DNA of 64,000 bases from Pyrinomonadaceae bacterium (GTDB lineage: Bacteria; Acidobacteriota; Blastocatellia; Pyrinomonadales; Pyrinomonadaceae), in contig JAIBCB010000001.1 of the NCBI GenBank assembly GCA_019694355.1, forward strand, positions 649,001-713,000, written 5' to 3'. Position 1 is the first letter of the stretch. Each line of letters opens with the position of its first letter. Below, piece by piece: positions 8,038 to 16,829 of the stretch. The notes beneath the pieces were generated by a model that was given only the letters and a program-made list of their open reading frames with translations, was not told the DNA's origin and did not search any database. The position numbers and the translations under genes are program-made.

Positions 8038-9080
8038 ATGGCCGCCCCCGGCTTACCGAATTGTGAGGCGAGAGCAAAGAGACGAGCTCCATCATTTCGA
8101 GCGTTTGCTGCGTCAAGGCCGAACCGTTCGCGGATCGATGCCTCGCCCATTTGCGAATCGGTAACTGAACCGGAGATGATGTCCGGCTTAAGGCCAAAAT
8201 CTTCCAAGACCACAATGCCGCCGACCACTCCGACAAAGTCTGACGCGCAAAAGACGATCTTCTTGACCGCGGCCATCACTTTCGAAGAACTGAGCAGCTT
8301 CTCGACGGAGTAGCCTCCCATTACGCCGTCGCCCAACTCGGCCACTATCAGATCAGGCGAAAGGGAATTGACAAAATTAAAGGCCCCGATCGCAACCTCT
8401 TCAAGATCGTCACGGCCGACCGTCGATGGAAGGCCAAAATCGAGAAAGCTGACAGTGGCGAATGCACCGTTGTCCTGCATTTCCAAGGTATCGCGGAGGC
8501 AGGCAACACCCGTGAGCTTAACGCCGGCGACATTAAGGCCGCTAAGGGAAGCCTCGCGAATGATCTCTGCAACGGCGACCGTCTTACCCGAATTCATACA
8601 GGTCCCCGCAACAAGAATGATCGGAGCCGAAACTGACATTTCGTGCCCTTTGGGTAAGGCGGTTGCAGCGAGATCCAGCCCTTGCCCGTCTTTGTCGCAA
8701 ACAGCACCAAGCACCTCGACATCCACAACAGTACCGAGCGACGAGTGGACACCCGTGCGCTTTCCGATCACGCCTCCTAAATTCAGGATCGAGAGTTGAT
8801 CCCCACCCGCCACAGTCTCGGGGACTTCGCCGACAATACCCTTAAGAGCGCGTCGCTCTCCGAGAACACCACAAATAATGCTGTCCTTCTTGATGCGAGC
8901 TAGACGCCCGGTTGGTGTTTCAAGCATTCCATATGAGCGGCTGTCGTTCAGAGCACGAACGGCAACGAGGTCTCCCACTTTTGCCTTTCGGAGGGTCGGA
9001 TCGACCATCGCGGAACGCCCAACGCCCGATCTGCCGGTAACCGACGCCAAAAGATCAAATTCAACTTCTTGCAGATTCAT
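8031..9080 (-). CDS. P-loop NTPase-like protein embedded in the arginine operon
   Basis: A 349-residue protein of unassigned function. Residues 1-130 look like a small beta-rich domain. From about residue 150 there is a P-loop AGTCMNSGKT, followed by ELGDGVMGGY near residue 245, in the style of the dethiobiotin-synthetase/cobyrinate-synthetase-like P-loop folds and DUF1611 proteins. It overlaps argR by 4 bases at its start and argC by 7 bases at its end, so it is an integral operon member. Its place suggests a role in arginine or N-acyl amino acid metabolism, perhaps ATP-dependent ligation. That is inference from context only. Confidence 0.6.
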   Translation of the reverse strand: MNLQEVEFDLLASVTGRSGVGRSAMVDPTLRKAKVGDLVAVRALNDSRSYGMLETPTGRLARIKKDSIICGVLGERRALKGIVGEVPETVAGGDQLSILNLGGVIGKRTGVHSSLGTVVDVEVLGAVCDKDGQGLDLAATALPKGHEMSVSAPIILVAGTCMNSGKTVAVAEIIREASLSGLNVAGVKLTGVACLRDTLEMQDNGAFATVSFLDFGLPSTVGRDDLEEVAIGAFNFVNSLSPDLIVAELGDGVMGGYSVEKLLSSSKVMAAVKKIVFCASDFVGVVGGIVVLEDFGLKPDIISGSVTDSQMGEASIRERFGLDAANARNDGARLFALASQFGKPGAAIC

Positions 9081-9505
9081 TGCTCTTCGATTCCTCCAAA
9101 CAAGCTTTTGAGCCGTTTCGCGATGCGGCTTCGATCGGCGGTGGTTCGCACGGCGATAAAGATCGTATCGTCACCGGCAAGCGTTCCCGCGATCTCAACG
9201 AGATTTGCCTTATCGATCTCGACTGCGATCGCGGACGCTATGCCGGGGAGACAACGAAGGATCAGGAGGGAATCGCCCGAAGTAAGCAGCGTGATCGGCC
9301 CAAAGTTTTGGGCGGTCTTGCCGGCGATCGTGTACCGGCCTTCACGTTTTGCAATACCAAGTTCATGAAGGTCGCGTGAAACGCTTGCCTGCGTGACAGA
9401 AAAGCCCGCGGAGGTCAGGTCCGCGACCAATTCAGCCTGGTTCGCGATCGGCCTCTCGGTGATCGTGTCTAAAATGAAGTTATGTCGAGCTTCTTTCGAA
9501 ATCAT
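9077..9505 (-). CDS. argR: Arginine repressor ArgR
   Basis: A 142-residue hexameric arginine-responsive repressor. The N-terminal winged helix has the ATQASVSRD-like pattern seen here as VTQASVSRDLHELGI near residue 38. The C-terminal oligomerisation and arginine-binding domain includes GDDTIFIAVRT near residue 110. It is the first gene of the operon. There is no ribosome-binding site upstream of the ATG, and ARG-box-like palindromes start four bases before it, so the mRNA may be leaderless. Confidence 0.93.
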   Translation of the reverse strand: MISKEARHNFILDTITERPIANQAELVADLTSAGFSVTQASVSRDLHELGIAKREGRYTIAGKTAQNFGPITLLTSGDSLLILRCLPGIASAIAVEIDKANLVEIAGTLAGDDTIFIAVRTTADRSRIAKRLKSLFGGIEEQ

Positions 9506-9508
9506 TAC

Positions 9509-9541
9509 TGCATATTATGCATACTGTCTGCATAATATGCA
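9509..9541 (-). promoter_or_regulatory. Tandem ARG-box-like palindromes overlapping the arg operon promoter
   Basis: Two 13-base palindromes, TGCATATTATGCA at 9509-9521 and TGCATAATATGCA at 9529-9541, are centred 20 bases apart, close to two helical turns. This is the spacing of paired ARG boxes bound by an ArgR hexamer. They lie immediately before the argR ATG at 9505 and contain the AT-rich hexamers that could serve as the -10 element, so binding would block the promoter directly. The exact site sequence differs from the enteric consensus. Confidence 0.75.
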
Positions 9542-9590
9542 ATACAGAAGATGCGAATTTTCCGTGAATCCGCAATATCGGCGAGATCGT

Positions 9591-10775
9591 TTAGAAAATG
9601 GCGAGTTTTATGCGGAGATATTTTTTCGGATTTGCGCGGAAATCCTTTAGGAGTTGAGTGCCTTCACCGGTGAACGTGGCGACATTGTTAGCCGTTTGAT
9701 TAACGCTATTGTAAAGGGTCTCGTCGGTAATGAATTTGCCTAGCGTGCCTTTTCCGGCCTGTGCATCGCTCAGGATCGCTTCGATACGGCCAGCGGTCGA
9801 ATTAAAACGTTCAAGAGCAGACCGCGTGTCCTCGTAAACCTTGTCGTCCGTCAAAAGCTTTCCGAGTGTGCCCTTGCCTGCACGAAGGTCAGCGGTAATG
9901 GCCTTGAAGTCTTCGGTGATCTTGCGAAGATCGCTCACCGCGGCTCGCGTTTCATTATAGAGAGCGTCATCATTTACGATCTTGCCGGCCGAGCCTTTTC
10001 CTGCACGGATATCGCTTGAGATCGCTTCGAGGCTTGCAGCGGTCTTGGCCAAGCTGTCGTAGAGCTTTGGATCGTTGACCAACTTTCCGGCACTGCCCTG
10101 ACCCGAATTGATCTTATCGATCGTCGCCTGTAAGCGCTTCATTGTTTCCTTCGTCTCGGCAACTGCTCCGTCAAGATTGTTGTAAAGGGCATCATCGTTC
10201 ACGACCTTTCCGAGCGTGCCTTCGCCCGTATTTGCCTTGTTGAGTATCTCGTTCGCTGGGATGGCCAGCTTGTTGATCTGTTTTAGAAGGTCGTTGCCCG
10301 TCGCCGTCAGTTGGTTCATCGAGATCGCGGTCGATGCTTCAAGAACGAAATTCTCACCTACGGCGTTTCCTTTCTCGGTGCCGGGCGTGATGTTGATCAT
10401 CTTCTCGTTACCAAGAACGGACGTAGCGATGAGTTGTGCGGTTGAATCCGTTCGGATCATCTCGTCGATCGGCTGTCCCTGGATCTGACGCGAAACAGAA
10501 AGCGTTGCCTCGATCCGATTGCCGTCCGGAGTATCCGAGGGAAGGAATTTCACATCCACCACCTTACCGATAGAAACACCCGCAAGCTGAACGTCGGCCG
10601 CGGGGTGCAGGCCATCGGCAGAGACAAAACGTGCCTTTAACGCGAACTTCTTCTCGAAGGGGTTAAAGTCGCCACTTGAATTCAACACCAAATAACCGAG
10701 GACCAGCAAGGCCGCGAGGACAAAGATGCCGACGCGGAGTTCACTAAATTTGATCCTCTGTCTCGTTCTTGGCAT
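9591..10775 (-). CDS. mlaD: MlaD/MCE-family lipid transport protein
   Basis: The periplasmic lipid-binding subunit of an Mla-type ABC system, anchored by one N-terminal membrane span (about residues 14-32). The MCE domain follows (about 40-120), with the family's ADVQLAGVSIGKV segment near residue 60. The C-terminal half holds five spaced repeats of a G-x-G-(T/S)-x-GK-x(3)-D-x(2)-(L/V)Y pattern, near residues 184, 225, 259, 300 and 341, probably in a long helical region. The gene is last in an operon with mlaF (6 bases) and mlaE. No MlaB/MlaC partner is present nearby. Confidence 0.85.
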   Translation of the reverse strand: MPRTRQRIKFSELRVGIFVLAALLVLGYLVLNSSGDFNPFEKKFALKARFVSADGLHPAADVQLAGVSIGKVVDVKFLPSDTPDGNRIEATLSVSRQIQGQPIDEMIRTDSTAQLIATSVLGNEKMINITPGTEKGNAVGENFVLEASTAISMNQLTATGNDLLKQINKLAIPANEILNKANTGEGTLGKVVNDDALYNNLDGAVAETKETMKRLQATIDKINSGQGSAGKLVNDPKLYDSLAKTAASLEAISSDIRAGKGSAGKIVNDDALYNETRAAVSDLRKITEDFKAITADLRAGKGTLGKLLTDDKVYEDTRSALERFNSTAGRIEAILSDAQAGKGTLGKFITDETLYNSVNQTANNVATFTGEGTQLLKDFRANPKKYLRIKLAIF

Positions 10776-10781
10776 AGCTCT

Positions 10782-11633
10782 TTATCTACCGGTGATAAAC
10801 CGATGAATATAAGGGTCTTTTGAGAGCTTCAGCTCTTCGTCCGTCCCGTCGAAGATGATATTGCCCTGTTTGATCATCATCACTTTTGTATTGATGATGC
10901 AAAGCTTATCGCCTTCTTGTTCAAAGAACACCTGTCCTTCGCCGTCAACGATAGCATATTCCGACGAAAGATATTTTAGGTTATTCATCTCATGTGTGAC
11001 AAAAATGGATGAGACACCTTCAAGGTCACGGAGCTTTATCGCCAGTTCACAGATCGTCCGGGCCGTTGGCGGATCAAGTCCGGCGGTCGGTTCGTCAAAA
11101 AGAACGATCGACGGACTGCCTACGAGTGCACGAGCTATACCGACGCGACGCCTCATTCCGCCGGAAAGTTCGATAGGCATCTTGTCTATCGCATCTTCCA
11201 GATCGACGAACCGGAGCATTCGTATGACTTCGTGCTCGATCTCGTCATCGTCGATACCTTCCTCGGCCAGACGATATGCTACGTTGTCATAGACCGACAA
11301 GGAATCAAAGAGAGCACCTTCTTGGAAGACCATCCCGATCTTCTTGCGCATCTCGGTCAACTCCTGCTCATCGGCATTCGTGATGTCCTCACCATCGACA
11401 AGGACGGTTCCCGCATCCGGGCGCAGAAGTCCGAGTATGAGCTTTATGATGGTAGATTTTCCGCTGCCGGAGCCGCCGAGAACGATCTTCGTCTCGCCGC
11501 GGCGAACCGTAAAGTTGATGGCGTCAAGGATCACGCGATCGTCGAATGCGAGATCGACATCCCGAAACTCGATCGCCGGGACGATCGGTGAGATAGGCGA
11601 TTGCTGCCGAGATATGGTCTCCGTCTCGAACAT
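10782..11633 (-). CDS. mlaF: Mla-type ABC transporter ATP-binding protein
   Basis: A 283-residue cytoplasmic ATPase that powers phospholipid transport with MlaE. Walker [10 protein letters not shown] near residue 54, the [15 protein letters not shown] signature near residue 157 and Walker [15 protein letters not shown] near residue 175 are complete, with the switch His in FVTHEM near residue 213. It overlaps the last base of mlaE and lies 6 bases before mlaD. Confidence 0.92.
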   Translation of the reverse strand: MFETETISRQQSPISPIVPAIEFRDVDLAFDDRVILDAINFTVRRGETKIVLGGSGSGKSTIIKLILGLLRPDAGTVLVDGEDITNADEQELTEMRKKIGMVFQEGALFDSLSVYDNVAYRLAEEGIDDDEIEHEVIRMLRFVDLEDAIDKMPIELSGGMRRRVGIARALVGSPSIVLFDEPTAGLDPPTARTICELAIKLRDLEGVSSIFVTHEMNNLKYLSSEYAIVDGEGQVFFEQEGDKLCIINTKVMMIKQGNIIFDGTDEELKLSKDPYIHRFITGR

Positions 11634-12403
11634 TAGAACAGCGTGTTGCCAAAAAATCCCTGCAAAACCTTTGATAGAAAGAAATCGGCGATGATCACCG
11701 TGATCGATGAGAGCACGACCGCATCGGTCGTTGACTTACCGACACCGACAGTGCCGCCCTGTGTCGTCAGGCCTTTGTGACACGAGATCAATCCGATGAT
11801 GAAACCAAACGCGAGCGGTTTGATGACCCCGCCGATAATATCCTGGATCGTAATTCCGGCCCGCAAACTCGTAATATACGTATTCGCATCCAACGCGTAA
11901 AGATACCTCGCAATGATCCCGCCGCCGATCAGGCCAAAAACGTCTGCCGCTACTGTCAGCAGCGGAAGCGTCACAACAAGAGCGATCACACGCGGCGTAA
12001 CAAGCTTTCGTGCGGGAGAAGTGCCAAGTGCTCGCATCGCGTCGATCTGCTGTGACACTACCATCGAACCAAGTTCTGCCGAGATCGCAGAACCAACACG
12101 TCCCGCGACCATTAGGGCACAAAGGACAGGGCCAAGCTCGCGGATAAGCGTGATCGCAACGCTTTGCCCGGCACTGCTCTGGGCTCCGTAGTATTCGAGC
12201 GTAGGATAAGCCTGCAGGATCAACACGCAGCCCGTAAAGAATCCCGTAAGGCTCACGATCGCGAGCGAACCGACGCCGATCGAATCCATCTGTCTGATCA
12301 TCTCGTCGAAATAGCGCGGCTGCTTTCGAAGGCCGCGCAGCATTCGCCAGAACAGGAACGATATATCCTGCAGTTCAACAAGAAAGCGTGAAAATGGATT
12401 CAT
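11633..12403 (-). CDS. mlaE: MlaE-type ABC transporter permease
   Basis: A 256-residue integral inner-membrane permease of the MlaE/YrbE family with about five spans. Family hallmarks are [11 protein letters not shown] near residue 58, the [18 protein letters not shown] segment near residue 90 with the conserved Glu-Leu-Gly-Pro, and an EQIDAL-like motif seen as [11 protein letters not shown] near residue 117. It is the first gene of the mlaEFD operon. The 160-base region upstream carries no gene. Confidence 0.92.
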   Translation of the reverse strand: MNPFSRFLVELQDISFLFWRMLRGLRKQPRYFDEMIRQMDSIGVGSLAIVSLTGFFTGCVLILQAYPTLEYYGAQSSAGQSVAITLIRELGPVLCALMVAGRVGSAISAELGSMVVSQQIDAMRALGTSPARKLVTPRVIALVVTLPLLTVAADVFGLIGGGIIARYLYALDANTYITSLRAGITIQDIIGGVIKPLAFGFIIGLISCHKGLTTQGGTVGVGKSTTDAVVLSSITVIIADFFLSKVLQGFFGNTLF

Positions 12404-12562
12404 CGAGCGTGCTGATAGCCAAGCGTCTGGATCTACAACTCTTGGTTCAAAGCATTATAGCCTGTAAGGCCTGCCAGCGGTAGCGTTGCCCGTCAATAAA
12501 AATGGCCGCTCGAACTTTGAGATTTCGTGCAGCCTTTAAGGGCAATCGTATTCGGATAAGCC

Positions 12563-13126
12563 TTATTGAGGTTTTGCCGGACGTACGGCCGGACGTTGAA
12601 GCTGACGCTCCTGGCGACGCTGCATCCGTTGGATCACAGGCCGAGCAACCGGCCTGTCGGGGTTCGCTTCGCGCAATTTCTTCTCGGCGGCAAACCTCTT
12701 ACGCAGATTTCGAAAACTATCGAGCTGCGTCGGCGTGAGTATTTTGCGAATATTCACCTCATTCTCAAATCGAAGCCGCTGCATTTCGGCCTGAGCCTTC
12801 TGTACGTCCGCAAGGCGCAAACCGTATGTATATTCATCGAACACATCCGCGTAGATCGCAGCGTCGAGGGCCTTCATTGCGTCGTGAAAGGTCTTTTGCG
12901 CAGCTTGCATAAGCGGCTTCCGCGTCTTATTCATTTCGCGAAGCCGATCTTTTTGCTCCTCGGTAAGGCCGAGAGCCTGCATTATCGCCTGTCCCTTGTC
13001 CACTGCTTTGGCAGGAAGAGGCTCGCGGGCAAGCGGTTGCGGGACGACCTGGCTCCTTGCGGCCGACACCATAACGACCAGGGAACACGCGGCGATCAAA
13101 AAATGGACTGAGATCTTTAGTTTCAT
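12563..13126 (-). CDS. Spy/CpxP-like periplasmic protein
   Basis: A secreted protein of 187 residues when started at the ATG that begins the signal peptide MKLKISVHFL; an upstream in-frame ATG at 13153 overlaps the anti-sigma gene and seems less likely. The mature part is helical and charged, with two LTxxQ motifs (LGLTEEQKDRL near residue 55 and LTPTQLDSF near residue 130), the signature of the Spy/CpxP chaperone and metal-stress family. The C-terminus is rich in Arg, Pro and Gln. It is third in the run with the ECF sigma factor and anti-sigma gene, so envelope stress control is likely. Confidence 0.65.
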   Translation of the reverse strand: MKLKISVHFLIAACSLVVMVSAARSQVVPQPLAREPLPAKAVDKGQAIMQALGLTEEQKDRLREMNKTRKPLMQAAQKTFHDAMKALDAAIYADVFDEYTYGLRLADVQKAQAEMQRLRFENEVNIRKILTPTQLDSFRNLRKRFAAEKKLREANPDRPVARPVIQRMQRRQERQLQRPAVRPAKPQ

Positions 13127-13139
13127 AGCGCTAGCGAAT

Positions 13140-13853
13140 TTAATCTTCGTCATCCTCAGCGAAAAGATCGGTCAAACGAAGCGAGCGATCCCTGGTTTCG
13201 GACATCTCGCCAAAGAGCTCCTCAGGCACGGCCTTTTGGGGTGATGTATTTGTCGCAACGACACCGCTCTGAGACGGGGCGCTCATTTTTCGCATAATGC
13301 GCGATCGTTGGACGCCTTGTGGCCGCGTGGATCGATCTGATACCGCCTTCGCCGCCGGCATTTGTTCCTTTGCGATCGTCGATCTCGCTTCTTCAGCCGG
13401 TGCCGGCTCTGCAACTTGCGCTGTCGATGTTGCTGCCGGCACAGCAGGAGTATCAACCGATCTCGCAACTTGAGGCTGCGAAGCATTGCCGTTAAGGATG
13501 AAATAGAGGCCGATCGCTGACCCGACCAACAAAGTCGCAGCAGCGGCAGCATAAATTGGCTGGCGGAAGAGGCCTAGAATGATCGCGAAAATACCGGGCG
13601 TCAATTGTGACGCGGTCTGGGTGGAGAAGCGCGGCGTCACAAGCGGGTCAAATGCCGCGGAACGCCATTCTCTAACAGCAAGACTCGAAGAAGATAAAGC
13701 CGCAACCTCGTCGGAACAGATCTCGCACGCAGCAAGATGTGTCTCAAAGGCATTCTTCGCGGTGTTCGTCAGCTCGTCATACACGAAGTCGAGCACTTGG
13801 CCGGAATAGCCGCAATCCTGCATTTTATTCTCGTTATGAGCCATCTCACTCAC
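13140..13853 (-). CDS. Membrane-anchored zinc-finger anti-sigma factor
   Basis: A 237-residue protein with an N-terminal ZAS/zf-HC2 type anti-sigma domain, recognisable by the H-x(3)-C-x(2)-C motif in THLAACEICS near residue 38. A single membrane span follows near residues 95-115, then an Ala/Pro/Ser-rich extracytoplasmic part. It begins 15 bases after the ECF sigma gene and presumably holds that sigma factor inactive at the membrane until a stress signal removes it. Confidence 0.8.
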   Translation of the reverse strand: MSEMAHNENKMQDCGYSGQVLDFVYDELTNTAKNAFETHLAACEICSDEVAALSSSSLAVREWRSAAFDPLVTPRFSTQTASQLTPGIFAIILGLFRQPIYAAAAATLLVGSAIGLYFILNGNASQPQVARSVDTPAVPAATSTAQVAEPAPAEEARSTIAKEQMPAAKAVSDRSTRPQGVQRSRIMRKMSAPSQSGVVATNTSPQKAVPEELFGEMSETRDRSLRLTDLFAEDDED

Positions 13854-13868
13854 ATCCTTCTCGCAAAC

Positions 13869-14489
13869 CTAAACGACCTCGACCGAAATGTGTTCGAGTC
13901 GTAATTTCAACTGTTTCAATGCCGTGTAAAGGCGGCTTTTTACCGTACTGAGCGGAAGTTCGAGCGTGTCGGCGATCTCTTGGAACGTCATTTCTTCAAA
14001 TTCCTTCATCACGATCACTTCCCGCAGTTCCGATGGCAGGGCACCTACGGCCTGCCTGACCAATCTCAATCGCTCGCCTTTTTCAGCGATATTCTTTGGC
14101 GAACCCGACGCTGAAGCAATGAACACCCTCGATTCCGCCTCGTCGTCATCGCTCAAATACTCTTCTGAACGCGACTTCTGACGCCTTTTTACAGTCAAAC
14201 ACTGGTTCACTGCGATCCGATGCAGCCACGACGAGACCTTTGCGTCGCCTCGGAACCTCGCGATATTGCGGTAGGCGCTGATGAACGCCTCTTGCGCAGC
14301 GTCTCTCGCTTCGTCCTCACGGCCGAGCATACCGAAGCACAGGGCGAAGATCTTTCGCTCCCAGCGCCGTACGATCTCCCCGAAAGCTTCGGGGTCGTCT
14401 CGTACCGCCAATTCGACAAGCTGCTCATCCGCAAGCTCTTTAAACATCAAACTCGTCGCAACAGCGAGTTTCGCCTCAAAATCGGCCAT
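13869..14489 (-). CDS. ECF-family RNA polymerase sigma factor (RpoE-like)
   Basis: A 206-residue group 4 sigma factor. Region 2 covers about residues 25-95, with EAFGEIVRRWERKIFALCFGM and DEARDAAQEAFISAYRNI. Region 4 covers about 140-195, with LPSELREVIVMKEFEEMTFQEIA and LPLSTVKSRLYTALKQL forming the -35-binding helix-turn-helix. Its neighbour is a ZAS anti-sigma factor. The first ATG used (MADFEAKL) gives a short N-terminal extension; the Met 15 codons further in is also possible. Confidence 0.9.
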   Translation of the reverse strand: MADFEAKLAVATSLMFKELADEQLVELAVRDDPEAFGEIVRRWERKIFALCFGMLGREDEARDAAQEAFISAYRNIARFRGDAKVSSWLHRIAVNQCLTVKRRQKSRSEEYLSDDDEAESRVFIASASGSPKNIAEKGERLRLVRQAVGALPSELREVIVMKEFEEMTFQEIADTLELPLSTVKSRLYTALKQLKLRLEHISVEVV

Positions 14490-14585
14490 CTTGGCCGTAC
14501 TTCATGCGGAACCTCTCCGCACACAGTCATTTAGACGGCGAAAGCGCTGAAATAGTCTTAATAATAGCTGAAAATTTGTCGGATG

Positions 14586-15200
14586 TTAGCCCAATTCGAT
14601 GGATTCCCGGTGGATGTCCGTCGAAGCCAGAACTTTCGGTCGGAGCTGATGAAAATCGACGTGGCCGTGCGCAAGGTTAGCTAGGCTTTTGAGGGTGATC
14701 GAATGCTGGCTTCCTTTACGGGCGTCAAGAACTGCCGTCGGCAAAACGAAGAACTGCCATTGATCTAAGTATAGCGGATCAATTACTTCTTGCTCAGTAG
14801 GAGCAAGCAAGCAAAAGACGTAAACGTCCGCCTGACGTTGGGTTTCGTTTGCCTGTCGATTGCTATCGGAGTCCCAAGCACGAGTTTTCGGTACCCTAAA
14901 ACTGATCTTAGAGAGGCGGTCCTGCCGCCAACTTTGGATGTATGCAGCCGATTTTACCTCGACCTTGATACCTTCCGGGGTCGTGAGATCGTAAGCTCCC
15001 CATTCCTCCCTCACGGGGTCGAGAGGAATTTCGAGAGCCACGGCAACGATGAACTCTGCGAGCACACCGCGGGTAGCATTACTGAGAAGATCTGACGAAC
15101 TCCAACGCCAAAAGTCCAATACGCTAAACCCAAGCTCTTTCCCTTCAGAAACCAGTCGCTCTTGACCAGATTTAGGCTTAGCAACAATTCGAGGAAACAT
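14586..15200 (-). CDS. Uncharacterised protein with a PD-(D/E)XK nuclease-like core
   Basis: A 204-residue protein from ATG at 15200; the open frame runs further upstream but there overlaps proS in another frame, and codon use and composition change at this ATG. The segment AYDLTTPEGIKVEVKSAAYIQ near residues 78-98 has the Asp...Glu-Val-Lys spacing of restriction-endonuclease-like folds, preceded by a helical region GVLAEFIVAVAL. It starts 22 bases after proS. Function unknown; nuclease activity is an inference from the motif. Confidence 0.65.
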   Translation of the reverse strand: MFPRIVAKPKSGQERLVSEGKELGFSVLDFWRWSSSDLLSNATRGVLAEFIVAVALEIPLDPVREEWGAYDLTTPEGIKVEVKSAAYIQSWRQDRLSKISFRVPKTRAWDSDSNRQANETQRQADVYVFCLLAPTEQEVIDPLYLDQWQFFVLPTAVLDARKGSQHSITLKSLANLAHGHVDFHQLRPKVLASTDIHRESIELG

Positions 15201-15222
15201 TGGCAACACTAACTCTAATTTC

Positions 15223-16695
15223 TCAATACGCCCTTGCGAAGACCACGCGGCGATTCGATGGCTGGCCGGTGAGGATGCACTTGCCGTTTTCCTCTGGCGC
15301 GTCGAGCGGGATGCAGCGGATCGTGGCTTTTGTTTGTTCCTTGATCTTTTCCTCGGTCTCGGCAGTGCCGTCCCAATGGGCGAGCAGAAAGCCACCCGCC
15401 TCGATCTTCTCGACGAATTCGTCCCACGTGTCCACGCGGAAGGTGTGTTCCTCACGGAAGGTGAGCGCTTTCTGGTAGATATTCGCTTGGATCTCGTCAA
15501 GAAGGTTCTGAATATACTCGACGATCCCCTCGAGCGGGCGTGATTCTTTGCCAAGAGTGTCGCGGCGTGCGACCTCGATCGTTCCGGCCTCGAGATCACG
15601 CTTGCCAAGAGCAAGACGAACGGGAACGCCCTTGAGTTCGTACTCGGCAAACTTCCAGCCCGAACGCTGCTTGTCGTCGTCATCGTATTTCACGGAAATC
15701 CCCGCGGCTTTCAGCTTTTCGACGATCGGATCGACTACCTTCGAGATCTCTGCAAGGTCTTCAGGAGACTTATGTATCGGCACGATCACAACCTGGGTCG
15801 GAGCGAGCTTCGGAGGCAGGACGAGGCCATTGTCGTCCGAGTGAGCCATGATCAAAGCCCCCATCAGCCGCGTCGAAACGCCCCAACTCGTCGCCCACGC
15901 ATATTCGAGTTCGTTCTCTTTGTTTACAAACTTCACGTCGAAGGCCTTTGCGAAATTCTGCCCAAGGAAATGCGAAGTGCCTGATTGCAGGGCTTTTCCG
16001 TCCTGCATCATTGCCTCAATACAGTAGGTTTCTTCGGCTCCAGCAAAGCGTTCGGCAGGCGATTTGTACCCTTTTACGACAGGCAAGGCGATCCAATTCT
16101 CAGCAAAATCCGCATAAACGCCAAGCATCCGCTCGGTCTCCTCGATCGCTTCTTGCTTCGTCGCATGAGCAGTATGGCCTTCTTGCCAGAGAAACTCAGC
16201 GGTACGCAGGAAAATTCGCGTACGCATCTCCCAACGAACGATATTCGCCCACTGGTTCACGAGAATCGGGAGATCGCGCCAGGATTGGATCCAACCGCGA
16301 TAGGCGTTCCAAATGATCGCTTCAGAAGTCGGCCGAATGATCAGCTCTTCTTCGAGCTTTGCCGTCGGATCGACTATCAGGCCCGGCCCGTCAGGATTGT
16401 TCTTTAGGCGGTAGTGCGTAACTACGGCACATTCTTTAGCAAAACCCTCGGCGTGTTCCTCTTCTTTTTCGAGAAAGGACTTCGGCACAAAAAGAGGGAA
16501 ATAGGCGTTCTGGTGCCCGGTTGCCTTGAACATATCGTCAAGAGCCCTCTGCATTTTTTCCCAGATGGCGAACCCATACGGCTTGATGACCATGCAGCCG
16601 CGAACTGCGGAATTCTCAGCGAGGTCTGCCCGCTTTACGATCTCGTTGTACCAGTCGGAATAGTTCTCCGAACGCTTTGGAAGTGCTTTGCTCAT
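15223..16695 (-). CDS. proS: Prolyl-tRNA synthetase (archaeal/eukaryal type)
   Basis: Charges tRNA-Pro. With 490 residues, no editing insertion and a zinc-ribbon-like C-terminal domain (Cys residues near 455 and 470) ending in a Tyr, it belongs to the ProS type 3 group. Class II motifs are visible: the [15 protein letters not shown] segment near residue 30, [10 protein letters not shown] near residue 121 and the HTAHAT loop near residue 155. The start at 16695 (MSKALPKR) is preferred over an upstream ATG at 16731, because the family begins about there. It is divergent from the proline dehydrogenase gene. Confidence 0.95.
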   Translation of the reverse strand: MSKALPKRSENYSDWYNEIVKRADLAENSAVRGCMVIKPYGFAIWEKMQRALDDMFKATGHQNAYFPLFVPKSFLEKEEEHAEGFAKECAVVTHYRLKNNPDGPGLIVDPTAKLEEELIIRPTSEAIIWNAYRGWIQSWRDLPILVNQWANIVRWEMRTRIFLRTAEFLWQEGHTAHATKQEAIEETERMLGVYADFAENWIALPVVKGYKSPAERFAGAEETYCIEAMMQDGKALQSGTSHFLGQNFAKAFDVKFVNKENELEYAWATSWGVSTRLMGALIMAHSDDNGLVLPPKLAPTQVVIVPIHKSPEDLAEISKVVDPIVEKLKAAGISVKYDDDDKQRSGWKFAEYELKGVPVRLALGKRDLEAGTIEVARRDTLGKESRPLEGIVEYIQNLLDEIQANIYQKALTFREEHTFRVDTWDEFVEKIEAGGFLLAHWDGTAETEEKIKEQTKATIRCIPLDAPEENGKCILTGQPSNRRVVFARAY

Positions 16696-16829
16696 AAAAG
16701 AAATTGCCGCTTCGGCGAAAACCTTAATCATAAGCGAATCGGCCTAAGACAACAACGAGCGAAAGTAAGGAAATTAAACGGTGCCGGTCGATTTTGCGTT
16801 CCGCGGCTTTGTGCTAACATTTCAGCTTT

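Noticed and set aside
15201-15683. N-terminal extension of the nuclease-fold protein upstream of 15200
   Set aside because: The extension overlaps proS in another frame and is a Ser/Arg-rich sequence typical of shadow reading.
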